From assembly GCA_019636335.1 (NCBI GenBank), contig JAHBXR010000023.1, positions 44,375 through 108,374 on the forward strand: a stretch of 64,000 bases of DNA. Direction: 5' to 3'. Shown piece after piece: positions 8,303 to 19,100 of the stretch (positions are counted from its first letter, which is position 1; every line of letters starts with the position of its first letter). The notes below the pieces were generated by a model. The model saw nothing but the letters and a program-made list of their open reading frames with translations. It was not told the DNA's origin and made no database searches. The position numbers were made by a program, and so were the translations under genes. This DNA is from Pirellulales bacterium. Lineage in GTDB: Bacteria > Planctomycetota > Planctomycetia > Pirellulales > JAEUIK01.

Positions 8303-9577
8303 TCAGTCGCGAAGCTGGAACAACCGCTTGAGGGCCTCGAGCAGGCCGTGTACGCTTCCTTGCCGCGCCTCGTCGCGCAGCGATTCCAACGGCGGATGGA
8401 GCAGCTTGTTCACCAGTCGGTCGAAAGACTGGCGGACCTCGACGCGGCTGCGATCGTCGAGCTCGGGCAGCTTATTGAAGAGCCGCCGCAGCTCGGCTTC
8501 CTTGGGCTCTTCCCAGCCTTGCTTCAGCCGCTGGATGATGGGCCCCGTGGCGCGATGGTGCAATTCGGCCATGAAGGAAGAGGTTTCTTCCTCGATGATG
8601 CGTATCGCCCCGGGTAGCTCGCGGTCGCGCTCTTTCTGATTGCGGACGCAGGCCGCGCGCAGGTCGTCGATCGTGTAGAGATACACGCCCAGCATGTCGC
8701 CGATGGCGGAATCGAAGTCGCGCGGCATGGCCAGATCGAGCACGAAGAGGGGGCGTTGGTAGCGGGCTTCTTCGATGCGGACAAACTCCGCGCGGCGCAC
8801 GATCGGCTCTGCCGCGCCGGTGGCCGTAACGACCAGATCGGCGTCGATCAGCAGCCGCTCGAGATCGGTCCAGGGGGCGGCTCGGCCGGAGAACTTGGCC
8901 GCCAGCTCGACCGCACGCTGCTGCGTGCGATTCACCACCGTGATGTCCTGCGCCCCGGCATCGCGCAGATAAAGCAGCGTCTCTTCGGCCATTTCGCCGG
9001 CGCCGATCGCCAGCACGCGCTTGTCGTCGAAGCGCTCGAAAATCTGCGAGGCGAAATCTCCCACGGCCACGCTCGGGATGCTGACGCGTTTCTGGCTGAG
9101 CTGCGTTTCACTTTGCACGCGCCGCGCTACTTTCAAGGCCGCCTGGAAGATGGCGTGCGTGAGCGGTCCCGTACTCTCGCGATCGGTGGCCATCTGGTAG
9201 GCCTGTTTCACCTGCGCCAGGATCTGCGGCTCGCCCACGACCATGCTGTCGAGACTGGCCGCCACGGTGAACAAGTGCCGCACGGCGTCCTCGCCGGTCC
9301 GTTCGAACAGATCGTCGAAGATCTCGTACAGCTCGATGCCGTGGAATTCGGCCAGGAACTCGGCCACCTGCTGGTGCGTCGGCAGGGCGGCGGGTTCTTC
9401 CACCGCCGTGTAAACCTCGACCCGGTTGCAGGTCGACAGGAGCACGGCCTCGGCCTCGGGAAAACGGCGGCGGAAGCGCGCCAGCGCCTCTTGGGCCTGA
9501 CCGGGCGTAAAGGCCAGCCGTTCGCGGACGGCCACGGGGGAGCGATGATGGCTGCAGCCGACCATCTGGACCTTCAT
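8303..9577 (-). CDS. hemA: Glutamyl-tRNA reductase
   Basis: HemA reduces glutamyl-tRNA(Glu) to glutamate-1-semialdehyde, the first committed step of C5-pathway tetrapyrrole synthesis. The 424-aa product starts at the ATG at 9577 (MKVQMVGCSHHRSPVAVRER). It shows the catalytic cysteine in the STCNRVEVY motif, the NADPH-binding segment beginning VLAIGAGEMAEETLLYL, and the C-terminal helical dimerisation domain. The longer open frame upstream is the shadow of the neighbouring gene. The start codon overlaps the stop of the HemX/CcsA-like gene as ATGA (9574-9577), so the two should be translationally coupled. Length and motif order are typical of the family. Confidence 0.96.
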   Translation of the reverse strand: MKVQMVGCSHHRSPVAVRERLAFTPGQAQEALARFRRRFPEAEAVLLSTCNRVEVYTAVEEPAALPTHQQVAEFLAEFHGIELYEIFDDLFERTGEDAVRHLFTVAASLDSMVVGEPQILAQVKQAYQMATDRESTGPLTHAIFQAALKVARRVQSETQLSQKRVSIPSVAVGDFASQIFERFDDKRVLAIGAGEMAEETLLYLRDAGAQDITVVNRTQQRAVELAAKFSGRAAPWTDLERLLIDADLVVTATGAAEPIVRRAEFVRIEEARYQRPLFVLDLAMPRDFDSAIGDMLGVYLYTIDDLRAACVRNQKERDRELPGAIRIIEEETSSFMAELHHRATGPIIQRLKQGWEEPKEAELRRLFNKLPELDDRSRVEVRQSFDRLVNKLLHPPLESLRDEARQGSVHGLLEALKRLFQLRD

Positions 9578-10443
9578 GCCGCGCCCTCCCGCGATGGGAT
9601 CGCGTCGCGCGCGGGGGCCCCGCCGTGGCCCGATTCGCCCAGCAGCGAGATGCCCAGCGCGAGCACGAGCAGCACGAAGCTCGCCAAGGTGAGGTAGGCC
9701 GTCTTGCGCCCGGTGCGCGCCGGCTTGTAGAAGGTGTTGAAGACCGTCACCGCCACGAGCCAACCGACCAGCACCAGCGAGCTGACGATGACCGGGTCGT
9801 TCCACGGAACGTATTCGGCCTGCTTGCTGTGATTCACCACATTCAGGACCGCGCCAGATAAGACCCCCAGCCCCAAGAGTATCACGGCCAGGCCGATGGA
9901 ACGGCCGTTCATGCGCTGTAGCCATTCGAGGCTGGGCAATTGAAAGCGTCGCGTGGGGGGTAGCTTGTGCTTCAGACGATAGGCTCCCACCAAATACATC
10001 ACACCGGTGACAAAGCCCACGATCAGCGTCACCGTGCCCAGCAGTAACAACACCCCGTGCAGCGAGCCCCACACCAGTGAGGCCCGAGTCTCGGGAAACG
10101 GGTGCCGATCGGCCACATAGGCGGCAATGCCTATCAAGGCCAGAACCACCGGCAACAAAAAGAGCCCTAACGGGGCGCGGGGATGGTAGTACATCAGGTA
10201 TAGATAGAGCACGACCAGCAGCCACGCGGCGACGAGATACCAGTCGAACTCGCTCGACAGCGGCACGGCGGTCTGTGCGGCGCGTTGGGCGAGAAAGATC
10301 GTTTGCGCCAGCAGGCCCGCCCCGGCGAACGCGACCATCGCCGCGCCGCGCAGACCGCTACGCAGGAAGAGCCGCGTGACCTCGAGCGCGAGGGCGACCG
10401 AGTAACTGGCCGCGAAGCAGATGATCTGGATTTGCCAACTCAT
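9574..10443 (-). CDS. HemX/CcsA-like cytochrome c assembly family membrane protein
   Basis: This 289-aa protein is predicted to have about eight membrane helices. It resembles the CcsA/CcmC/HemX family of haem-handling membrane proteins: the segment SLVWGSLHGVLLLLGTVTLI and the following FVTGVMYLVGAYRLKHKLPP are typical. The classical WWD haem-binding motif of true cytochrome c synthetases is not evident. A conserved-looking His lies in LSGAVLNVVNHSKQ. The position directly upstream of hemA with a 4-nt overlap is the arrangement known for hemX-hemA, where HemX influences HemA level. I therefore favour a HemX-like function over a full cytochrome c synthetase. Confidence 0.85.
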   Translation of the reverse strand: MSWQIQIICFAASYSVALALEVTRLFLRSGLRGAAMVAFAGAGLLAQTIFLAQRAAQTAVPLSSEFDWYLVAAWLLVVLYLYLMYYHPRAPLGLFLLPVVLALIGIAAYVADRHPFPETRASLVWGSLHGVLLLLGTVTLIVGFVTGVMYLVGAYRLKHKLPPTRRFQLPSLEWLQRMNGRSIGLAVILLGLGVLSGAVLNVVNHSKQAEYVPWNDPVIVSSLVLVGWLVAVTVFNTFYKPARTGRKTAYLTLASFVLLVLALGISLLGESGHGGAPARDAIPSREGAA

Positions 10444-10449
10444 GGCCTC

Positions 10450-11556
10450 TTAGCGTGCCCGGGCGGGGGCGGGCACTTCTTCGACCTCGTTGTCGGCATC
10501 CAGGCCATATTCTTTCAGCTTCTTGTGCAGCGTATTGCGATTGATGCCCAGCTTGGCCGCGGCCTTGATCTGCACGTTGTCGCACACGGTCATCACCTGG
10601 GCGATTAACTCGCGTTCGACGCGATTGACGATCTTGGCGTGCAGGTTGTCCTCGTGCGGGCCGGCATTCGCCACTCCCTGCTGCACGACCTCGTAGGTGA
10701 GCGTTTCCAAGTCGACCGGACGCGAGCGGAATACGCTGCGCTGCTCGCGCCCCAACACGCTGGGGGGTAGGAGATCGGTCGTCAGCTCGTCCCCCACCGC
10801 CAGCACGACCGCCCGCTCGATGTAGTTCTGCAACTCGCGGACATTGCCGGGCCAGTGGTAGTCCTGTAAGGCCTCGAGCGCCTCGCGTTCGATGTGGACG
10901 ACGTAGCGGTCGTTTTCTTCATTGTAATAATTGAGGAAGTGGACGACCAACTCGGGTATATCCTCACGCCGCTCGCGCAGCGGGGGGAGATAGACCGGCA
11001 CGACGTTCAAGCGATAGTAGAGATCCTCGCGAAAGCGGTCGGCCTCGACCTCGTCGCGCAGATCGCGATTGCTGGCGGCGATGACCCGGGTATCGACGCG
11101 GATCGTCTGCGTGTCTCCCACGCGTTCGAACTCGCGCTCCTGCAGGACGCGGAGCAACTTGACCTGCAGCTTGGGAGTGGTGGAGTTGATCTCGTCGAGA
11201 AACACGGTGCCGGTGTGGGCCGCCTCGAAGCGTCCCGTGCGATTGTCGATGGCGCCGGTGAACGAGCCACGCACATGGCCGAAGAGCTCGCTCTCGAGCA
11301 GGCTTTCGGTAAGGGCGCCGCAGTTGACGCGGACGAAGGGGCCGTTGCCGCGAGGACTGAGTTGGTGGACAGCCTTGGCGATCAGTTCCTTGCCGGTGCC
11401 GGTTTCGCCCAACAGCAAGACCGACGTCTTCGAGCGCGCCACTTGCCGGGTCAATTTGTAGACCCGCTGCATGGCTTCGCCATTGCCGATGATGCCAGGG
11501 ATGGGTGGACCGGATTCGTTCACGTGATAGGATCGCAGACTGCGGCTGCTACTCAT
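10450..11556 (-). CDS. Sigma-54-dependent transcriptional activator without receiver domain
   Basis: The 368-aa protein is an enhancer-binding AAA+ ATPase for sigma-54 RNA polymerase. It has Walker A (GETGTGKE), the sigma-54 contact loop as GSFTGA in place of the usual GAFTGA, Walker B (GTVFLDEI), the arginine-finger region (REDLYYRLNVVPVYLPPLRE) and a C-terminal Fis-type helix-turn-helix (AAKLGINRNTLHKKLKEYGL). The start is the ATG at 11556; only about 20 residues precede the AAA+ domain, so no receiver or other sensor domain is present. Control must come from a partner or from expression level. The gene ends 6 nt before the HemX-like gene, so it is probably co-transcribed with hemA. Confidence 0.92.
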   Translation of the reverse strand: MSSSRSLRSYHVNESGPPIPGIIGNGEAMQRVYKLTRQVARSKTSVLLLGETGTGKELIAKAVHQLSPRGNGPFVRVNCGALTESLLESELFGHVRGSFTGAIDNRTGRFEAAHTGTVFLDEINSTTPKLQVKLLRVLQEREFERVGDTQTIRVDTRVIAASNRDLRDEVEADRFREDLYYRLNVVPVYLPPLRERREDIPELVVHFLNYYNEENDRYVVHIEREALEALQDYHWPGNVRELQNYIERAVVLAVGDELTTDLLPPSVLGREQRSVFRSRPVDLETLTYEVVQQGVANAGPHEDNLHAKIVNRVERELIAQVMTVCDNVQIKAAAKLGINRNTLHKKLKEYGLDADNEVEEVPAPARAR

Positions 11557-11645
11557 CGGTCGACACTCGGACGTTGCGCGGCGAGTTGTCGGCGGGGGGT
11601 AGTAAGTTGAATTCAGGTTGGCGGTCTCGCGACCGGGCACAGCCG

Positions 11646-14102
11646 CTACGGGATGGCGACGGGCTCGGGCGCAGGGGTTTCTCGATCGGCGTGAGGCGCG
11701 GTGGGTTCGGCGGTCGCCACGCGAGCTTCCATACAGTCGAGGATCGTGCCCAGCACCTCGCGGACCTGGGCGTCTCCTCCTTCGTGTCCGTGGTATTCGT
11801 CGTATTGCAGCAGGATCTCGGCGGACGTCAAACGGGTTCCATTTCGTCCGATGCTCTCGCAGAAGGCTCGTGCGGCAGCTTGCCGCAACTCGATCGTCGT
11901 GCCCCCTCGACTGGCCATCTGGACCAGCCCCTGTTGTGACGAGGGGGTCACGTAACGCGAGAGGACTTTCATCGCCGAGGCGGCCAAAGCCGGGTTGTCG
12001 AGCGCCGCATGCAAAGCGGGCTCGACATAAGTCAGATCGAATACGTGCCCCTTCTCGCTCGTCAGGCGGTCGAGCCATCCCAAGGCGCCCGCCGCCTGTC
12101 GATCGCGTACCTGCTGACCAGGCAACTCGGCGCGCGAACGAGCGAGCAGGTCGGCCAACTGGAACTCGAGCGCCGTGACATCGCGCGGACGTACGATCGA
12201 GATGGCACGCGGATCGCGCCGCACGAGCCGTTCGGCCCGCGGCATCGACTCGCTCGAGGCGTAGACCGCGACCGGGATGCGGGCCGTCCGGGTGTCTTTG
12301 CGCAACTGGTCGAGCAGATCAACGGCGGTATTGTCGTAGAGCGTGGCCGAGATCAGGATCAGCTCGCAATCGGTCGAGTCGGCGGCAAGGTTGAACAACT
12401 CTCGACCATCGACCGACGAGAGCGCCAAGTACCCCATATCATTGAGCATGCCGGCAATCGAGCGACCCACATCGCCGCGCGAATCGGCCACGAGCGCCAC
12501 CGGCCTGCCCGTCGTGGCAAGAAAGCGAGCAAGCGCCTCGGGGACGAAGCTATCTCCCATGAATCTGCGCGAGGGGGCCAGCTTGAGCACGGCATCGAGT
12601 GCCGCGTAACGCAATCGCGGATCGGAATGACGCAAGGCCCTCACGAGCGGCGCCGGTCGCGCGCCGACGGGATCGAGCACGTCGGCCGTGGCGATCTCGC
12701 CCAGCAGTCGAGCCGCCGCCGTCGCGGAGCTGACGTCTCCTTCGGCAGGAACGTGGGCCAGCAGATCGACCAGGGCAGCGACGCCCAGTTCCTTCACGGC
12801 GTCGATGGCCGCCGCGGGCAGCGGTTGATCGAATCCCACGCGATTCCCGGCGGCGGTGAGCTTCGTCTCGAGATAAAGCCGGCGGATCGTGCGGTCATGC
12901 GGGGCGATGCCAAACGCACGAGCGGCCAGATCGGCCGCGACGTCGAGTTCCTCTTGTCGGGCGGAGACCCGTTCCTCGACGAGCCCCGGTTTCTCGGCGT
13001 CCCAGCGCCAGACGTTGAGCGGCACGTCGGTGACGGGCTCTTGCAGCGAGAGGACGACGCGGAGCAGTTGCCGCGCACGATCGGCGAGTTGGTCTGCCAC
13101 GGCGGCGGGTGCCGGCGGCGAAACGCCCAACAGGGCCAGGCTCGTCCCGGCCGAGCGGCGCACCGCCGGATCGGTCGCGGGATCGACGGCCAAGGCCAAC
13201 AGGACCGCCAGAGGATCTTGTGGCTCGACCTTCATGTTCGGTTCGGCGGCCAACAGGCGACCCACTACCTCGACCCCTTGCGCCGCGAGTGTCGCGTTAC
13301 CCGATTCGGCCGCCGCGAGGGTCGGGGCCAGGGCGGCTTCTCCGATCGCCACGAGTGCCGTGCGCAGGGCTTCGTGTTCGGCCTCGCGCGCGGGGTCGGC
13401 CAATCCCTCGATGACCAGCACGGCCGCCGCCTCGCCACCGGCACGCAAGGTGCGCATCGCGGCGCGACGCTGGGAACGATCGGGTTGCGAAAGCGCTGCG
13501 ATCGCCGCACTCAAACGTTGAGGATCGCGAGCCAATCGGTCGGCCGCGGCCGTGACCCGGGCCGAGAACTCGCCCCCCATCGGCTGCAACTCGACCTGTC
13601 GCGCCAGGCGTAACAAGACGCCCGAGCCGAACTCTTCGGCCAGCGTGGTGAGTTGGGCGTCGTCGAGCGGCTCGGCAGCGAGTCGGGTCAGCAAGGGCCG
13701 CGCGGCGGGGGCTTTCTTCAAATCGATAAGGACGTTGACGGCCCGCAGCAATTGAGACGGCGTCGTGGGGTTCGTTTCGAGCAAGGCCACGACATCCGAA
13801 TCATTCGCCAGGGCAGCGGCTGCTTCGTCGTAGTTGATCGCTGGCGCGGCAGCGGGGGCAGGCGTGGCAAGCGGCGTTTCGGGAGCAGCGGGGTCCGCCG
13901 GGGCGGGCGCCGCCGGATCGGCAAAGGGATCGACGTCGTCCTGAGCGTTGACGATCGTGCTCATCGCGGCAAATGCCACGACGACGACCATCCAGCACAA
14001 CGCCCGAACCGGCAACTTTCTTTCCGCTTGCTCGTCACGGCCAGGCATTACTCCCGCCAAAAGAGCAGGGCCAGTCGTGGGCATGGTGTTTTGGATGGGC
14101 AT
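11646..14102 (-). CDS. Secreted HEAT-repeat protein with a degenerate receiver domain
   Basis: The 818-aa protein has a signal peptide (about residues 32-53, ending TIVNA before QDDVDPF) and an Asp/Ala/Pro-rich linker. HEAT-like helical repeats fill most of the rest. At about residues 530-655 a response-regulator-like fold is embedded, starting RPVALVADSRGDVGRSIAGM. In that domain the phospho-accepting Asp at the end of beta-3 is replaced (ELILISA, Ser where Asp is expected) and the usual KP is RP, so it should not be phosphorylated conventionally. A GGAG 7 nt upstream supports the start at 14102. The gene lies between argH and the sigma-54 activator, with 89-nt gaps on both sides. Function is unknown; a protein-interaction scaffold outside the cytoplasm is plausible. 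Confidence 0.82.
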   Translation of the reverse strand: MPIQNTMPTTGPALLAGVMPGRDEQAERKLPVRALCWMVVVVAFAAMSTIVNAQDDVDPFADPAAPAPADPAAPETPLATPAPAAAPAINYDEAAAALANDSDVVALLETNPTTPSQLLRAVNVLIDLKKAPAARPLLTRLAAEPLDDAQLTTLAEEFGSGVLLRLARQVELQPMGGEFSARVTAAADRLARDPQRLSAAIAALSQPDRSQRRAAMRTLRAGGEAAAVLVIEGLADPAREAEHEALRTALVAIGEAALAPTLAAAESGNATLAAQGVEVVGRLLAAEPNMKVEPQDPLAVLLALAVDPATDPAVRRSAGTSLALLGVSPPAPAAVADQLADRARQLLRVVLSLQEPVTDVPLNVWRWDAEKPGLVEERVSARQEELDVAADLAARAFGIAPHDRTIRRLYLETKLTAAGNRVGFDQPLPAAAIDAVKELGVAALVDLLAHVPAEGDVSSATAAARLLGEIATADVLDPVGARPAPLVRALRHSDPRLRYAALDAVLKLAPSRRFMGDSFVPEALARFLATTGRPVALVADSRGDVGRSIAGMLNDMGYLALSSVDGRELFNLAADSTDCELILISATLYDNTAVDLLDQLRKDTRTARIPVAVYASSESMPRAERLVRRDPRAISIVRPRDVTALEFQLADLLARSRAELPGQQVRDRQAAGALGWLDRLTSEKGHVFDLTYVEPALHAALDNPALAASAMKVLSRYVTPSSQQGLVQMASRGGTTIELRQAAARAFCESIGRNGTRLTSAEILLQYDEYHGHEGGDAQVREVLGTILDCMEARVATAEPTAPHADRETPAPEPVAIP

Positions 14103-14191
14103 AGGAATGCTCCGCGTGGCCTCTTCTCATCTCCTCGATCTCGCGCGTCTCTGTGTACAAGCGCGCGAAACCGGCTCCCCAGGGCGAAGGA

Positions 14192-15622
14192 CTACTTCGC
14201 TCCCGCCGTAGCGGGCTGCGCCGACGACGGCTCGCTCGCTTCGTCGAGCGACAACCGCTGGCGCCAAATGCTAATCTGTCGATCGACTTCCGCCGGGGCC
14301 GTCGAGCCGTAGCTCGTAAAGGCGGCCACGGCCTGCTTCGGCCCCAGGACCTTGTAAACGTGTTCGTCGAGCAGTTCGTGCGCCTGGCGAAACTCTTCGA
14401 CGGGTAGCTCGGCGAGCGCCACGCCTCGATCGAGCGCCTTGCGCACCAGGTTGCCGCACAGGTGGTGGGCCGTGCGCTGCGGCACCCCCAGGCGAATCAG
14501 GTGCTCCATCAAGGTCGTCGCATCGAGGTGCCCCCGGTCGAGCCCCGCGGCGATCGACTCGCGGTTCAACTGGGCGCCAGCCACGAGGGGCGCGGCCAGT
14601 TCGAGGCAAGCCCGCACGGTGTCGAAGGAGTCGAACAGCGGCTCCTTGTCCTCTTGCAGGTCGCGGTTGTAGGCCAGCGGCAGCCCCTTCACCAGCACCA
14701 GCAGGGTCTGGAGATTCCCGATCACGCGAGCCGAGCGACCGCGCGTCAACTCCAGCACGTCGGGATTCACCTTCTGCGGCATGATCGACGAGCCGGTGCA
14801 GAACGCCTGGGGCAACTTCAAGAAGCCAAACTCGGTGGTGGACCACAGGATCCACTCCTCGGCCCAGGTGCTGAGGTGGGCGGCAATCACCGTGCAGGCG
14901 AAGGCGAATTCGAGGGCAAAGTCGCGATCGCTCGAGGCGTCGATGCTGTTGGCGGCCAACGACTCGAACCCCAGCTCGCGCTGTACGAACTCGCGATCGA
15001 TGGGCAACGTCGTCCCCGCCAGGGCGGCAGTGCCCAGCGTGAGCATGCCGGCCGAGCGGCGGACATTGGCCAGACGCACGCGGTCGCGCTCGAACTTTTC
15101 GCAATAGGCGAGCCAGTAGTGGGGCGCCAGAACCGGCTGAGCCCTTTGCATGTGCGTATAGCCGGGCAGGATCACGTCGCGATCCGCGGCACAGCGGCCG
15201 ACGAAGGCACGCTGCAACTCGCCAAGCAATTGGTCCAGCTCATCGACCGCGGCACGGACCCACAGTCGCAGGTCGGTGGTGACCTGGTCGTTGCGGCTGC
15301 GCGCGGTGTGTAGCTTGCGGCCGACGTCGCCGAGACGCTCGACCAGTGCCCGTTCGATATGCATGTGAATGTCTTCCAGTTCCGTGCGGAACGGGAAGTC
15401 GCCGCGATCGATTTCGGCGGCAATTTCAGTCAGGCCGGCGTCGATCTGTGCAAACTCTTCCGACGTGAGCAATCCGACCTGGGCCAACATCTTGGCGTGG
15501 GCCCGATTGCAGGTGATGTCCTGCGCGTAGAGCCGCCGGTCGAAGCTGATGCTCTCGCTGAAGGCTTCGACTCGTTGGTCGGTCGCCTGCTGAAAGACTC
15601 CACCCCAAGGTTTCTTTGCCAC
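14192..15622 (-). CDS. argH: Argininosuccinate lyase
   Basis: ArgH cleaves argininosuccinate to arginine and fumarate, the last step of arginine synthesis. The 476-aa product shows the family signature GSSIMPQKVNPD with the catalytic serine loop, the TARSRNDQV motif and the HMQRAQP segment. The reading frame opens with GTG at 15622 (product MAKKPWGGVFQQ); an in-frame stop five codons upstream excludes longer starts. A good AGGAGG lies unusually far upstream (about 15 nt), so initiation may use the nearer AAGG. It leads a co-oriented run of five genes down to hemA. Confidence 0.96.
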   Translation of the reverse strand: MAKKPWGGVFQQATDQRVEAFSESISFDRRLYAQDITCNRAHAKMLAQVGLLTSEEFAQIDAGLTEIAAEIDRGDFPFRTELEDIHMHIERALVERLGDVGRKLHTARSRNDQVTTDLRLWVRAAVDELDQLLGELQRAFVGRCAADRDVILPGYTHMQRAQPVLAPHYWLAYCEKFERDRVRLANVRRSAGMLTLGTAALAGTTLPIDREFVQRELGFESLAANSIDASSDRDFALEFAFACTVIAAHLSTWAEEWILWSTTEFGFLKLPQAFCTGSSIMPQKVNPDVLELTRGRSARVIGNLQTLLVLVKGLPLAYNRDLQEDKEPLFDSFDTVRACLELAAPLVAGAQLNRESIAAGLDRGHLDATTLMEHLIRLGVPQRTAHHLCGNLVRKALDRGVALAELPVEEFRQAHELLDEHVYKVLGPKQAVAAFTSYGSTAPAEVDRQISIWRQRLSLDEASEPSSAQPATAGAK

Positions 15623-16196
15623 GGCCTTGTTCGACTACCTCCTGGGCAGAGTGCGGAATCATCGCCAACTAATTTAAGCTAAATGGCTTACGTCGAAGTG
15701 TCAACTCGTCAGAACGGGCGATGTGCAGACGATTGCCTAGATTCTTAGCACGAACTTCTGCCTTTCCGCCAGGGCCCACGCGGCTGCAAACCGGCCTTGC
15801 CGTGCGGTTTGCGCCGGCGGTGGAACAGCCACGCGAGATCGCAACCCCAGGCATGGCCGCCAATACCATGTCGCCCGAACTTGGCGACGAATTGAACGCC
15901 GTGCGGATCGTGCGGTTTATGACCTTGCTGGGGGAGCAGGTCTTCCCAGTCGCGCGGGGCCGAACGACGCGGCTGGCGGCAAGGGCGGAGCGGGGGTCGG
16001 GCGAGTTCCCAGGAGGATCGCGCGGCGACCCGCCATGGCCCCCGCAGAGCTTGCCGAATCGCAAGACACGACCTTGCGGCGCGAAGCGGTTCGGTCCTTG
16101 TGTGGGACATCGCACAAATGCTAATCTCGGTGAATTTTACTGACCGCCACCGGGCTCGCCTTGCGCCAGCTCATTCCGTCGAGAAGGGAAGTCTCC
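15623..16196. other. Intergenic region between divergent argH and carB
   Basis: This 574-bp interval separates two divergent arginine/pyrimidine genes and must hold both promoters. Several open frames of 60-150 codons cross it on both strands, but none has a good ribosome-binding site or a recognisable translation, and they overlap each other. No ARG-box-like palindrome could be identified by eye. A real small gene on the minus strand (about 15745-16110) cannot be excluded. Confidence 0.4.
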
Positions 16197-19100
16197 GTGC
16201 CGCGCCGCGACGACCTGCATAAGATCCTCATCATCGGCTCCGGGCCCATCGTGATTGGCCAGGCGTGCGAGTTCGATTATTCGGGCACGCAGGCCTGCAA
16301 GGCTTTGCGTGAGGAGGGATACGAGGTGGTGCTGGTGAACTCGAATCCGGCCACGATCATGACCGATCCCGAGACCGCCGACCGCACCTACATCGAGCCC
16401 TTGACCTGGGAGATAGTCGCCAAGGTGATCGAGATCGAGCGTCCCGACGCGGTGCTGCCCACGCTGGGGGGGCAGACGGGCTTGAACCTGGCGATGGACC
16501 TGGCCCGGCACGGGGTACTCGAGAAGTACGGCGTCGAGATGATCGGCGCGCGCCCCGATGTGATCGCCAAGGCCGAAGAGCGGGCCCAGTTCAAAGTGGC
16601 GATGGAGAAGATCGGCCTCGAGGTCTGCCGCGGCGAGACGGTCCAGACGCTGGAAGAAGCGCGCCGCGTCGTGCAGATGACCGGGCTGCCCGCGGTCGTG
16701 CGTCCCAGCTTCACGATGGGGGGGAGCGGTTCGAGCATCGCCTACAACCGCGACGAGTTCGAAATGCTCGTCAGCCGCGGGCTGGCCGCGTCCCCCATCA
16801 GCGAGGTGCTGATCGAAGAGTCGATCCTCGGCTGGAAAGAATACGAGATGGAGGTGATGCGCGACGTCGACGACAACGTCGTCATCATCTGCTCGATCGA
16901 GAACTTCGACCCGATGGGCATTCACACCGGCGACTCGATCACGGTCGCGCCGGCGCAAACCCTGACCGACAAGGAATACCAGCGGATGCGCGACGCCTCG
17001 CTCGCGGTGATTCGCGAGATCGGTGTCGAGACGGGGGGCTCGAACATCCAGTTCGCCATCGATCCCCGCTCGGGGCGGATGATCGTCATCGAGATGAACC
17101 CCCGCGTAAGTCGTTCGAGCGCCCTCGCCTCGAAGGCCACCGGGTTCCCCATCGCCAAGATCGCCGCCAAGCTGGCCGTGGGCTATCGCCTGCACGAGCT
17201 GCCGAATGACATTACCCGCGAGACGATGGCCTGCTTCGAGCCGACCATCGATTACGTGGTGACGAAGATTCCGCGTTTCGCCTTCGAGAAGTTCCCCGAG
17301 GCCGACGCCACGCTGACCACGCAGATGAAAAGCGTCGGCGAGACGATGGCGATCGGGCGGACGTTCAAGGAGTCGTTCCAGAAAGCGCTTCGCGGACTCG
17401 AAGTCGGCAGCTTCGGCTTCGGCTGCGACGCCAAGGATCGCTGGGGGACGCCGCAGCAACCCGCCAAGGACGAGATTCGGGCCAAGCTCGCCTACGGCAA
17501 CTCGGAACGGGTCTGGTATCTGCGCTACGCCCTGCTGTCGGAGATGACGATCGAGGAGATTCACGATATTACGGGCATCGACCCGTGGTTCCTCGATAAC
17601 CTGCAAGAGCTGGTCGAGATCGAACGCGAGCTGCGCGCCGTGCCGGCGCTCGAGCAGGTCGACACCGGCCTGTTGCGACGCGCCAAGCAGTCGGGCTTCG
17701 CCGATCGGCAGTTGGCGACGATCTGGAACTCCACGGAAATGGATGTCCGCGCCGAGCGCAAGCGCCGCGGCATCGTGGCGACCTTCAAATCGGTCGATAC
17801 CTGTGCGGCGGAATTCGAAGCCTATACGCCGTACTTCTACTCAACCTACGAAATCGAGGACGAGACCCCCGCCAAGCAAGCGGGCGTTCGCCGCATCGTG
17901 ATTCTGGGGGGCGGCCCCAATCGCATCGGACAGGGCATCGAGTTCGATTACTGCTGCTGTCACGCGAGCTTCGCGCTGCGCGAGCTGGGCATCGAATCGA
18001 TCATGGTCAACTCGAACCCCGAAACGGTCAGCACCGACTACGACACGAGCGACCTACTCTTCTTCGAACCGCTGACGACCGAAGACGTGCTCAACATTTG
18101 CGACCGCGTGCAGCCCGACGGCGTGATCGTGCAGTTCGGCGGACAGACGCCGCTGAATCTGGCTCGGGCGCTGTCGACGGCGGGCGTGCCGATCATCGGC
18201 ACGAGCGTCGACACGATCGAAGACGCCGAAGACCGCGAGAAGTTTGCCCGCCTGCTCCAACGGCTCGATTTGAAGCAGCCGGCCAACGGCATTGCCCGCA
18301 CGATGGCCGAGGCCCGCGCCCAGGCCGAGAAGATCGGCTTTCCGTCACTCGTGCGTCCCAGCTTCGTGCTCGGTGGCCGGGCGATGGAAATCTGCTACGA
18401 CATGGCGCAGTTCGAGCGTTTCGTGGCCGAGGCGTTTGTCGTGGCCCAGGGCCAGCCGGTGCTGATCGACCGCTTCCTGGAAGACGCGATCGAAGTTGAT
18501 GTCGACGCCATCTCGGACGGCCAGCGGGTGATCGTGGCCGGCATCATGGAGCACATCGAGGAGGCGGGCGTTCACTCGGGCGACTCGGCCTGTGCCCTGC
18601 CCCCCTACAGCCTGCCGATGCAGATCATCGACGAGATTCGCGAAGCGACCCGCAAACTCGCGCTGCACATGCAGGTCAAGGGGCTGATGAACATCCAGTT
18701 CGCTATCAAGCGCGAAGAAGGGCTGCCCGTCGTCTACGTGCTGGAAGTGAATCCGCGCGCCAGCCGCACGGTGCCCTTCGTATCGAAGGCCATCGGCCTG
18801 CCGGTGGCCAAGGCGGCCGCCAAGGTGATGGCCGGCATCACGCTCGAGGAACAGGGACTCGAAAGCATGCCGATCCCGGCTCACTCGTCGGTCAAGGAAA
18901 GCGTCTTCCCCTTCGTCAAGTTCGCCGGCACCGACATCGTGCTGGGGCCCGAGATGAAGTCGACCGGCGAGGTGATGGGCACGAGCGACAAGTTCTCGAT
19001 CGCCTTCGCCAAAAGCCAGCTCGCCGCCGGCGTCGTGCTGCCCGAAAAGGGAAACATCTTCATTAGCGTCGCCGCGCGCAACAAGTCGGGCGTGGTGGGG

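Noticed and set aside
15669..16143. Several overlapping open frames between argH and carB
   Set aside because: They compete on both strands, lack Shine-Dalgarno sequences and have no family signature; the interval is better read as a divergent promoter region.
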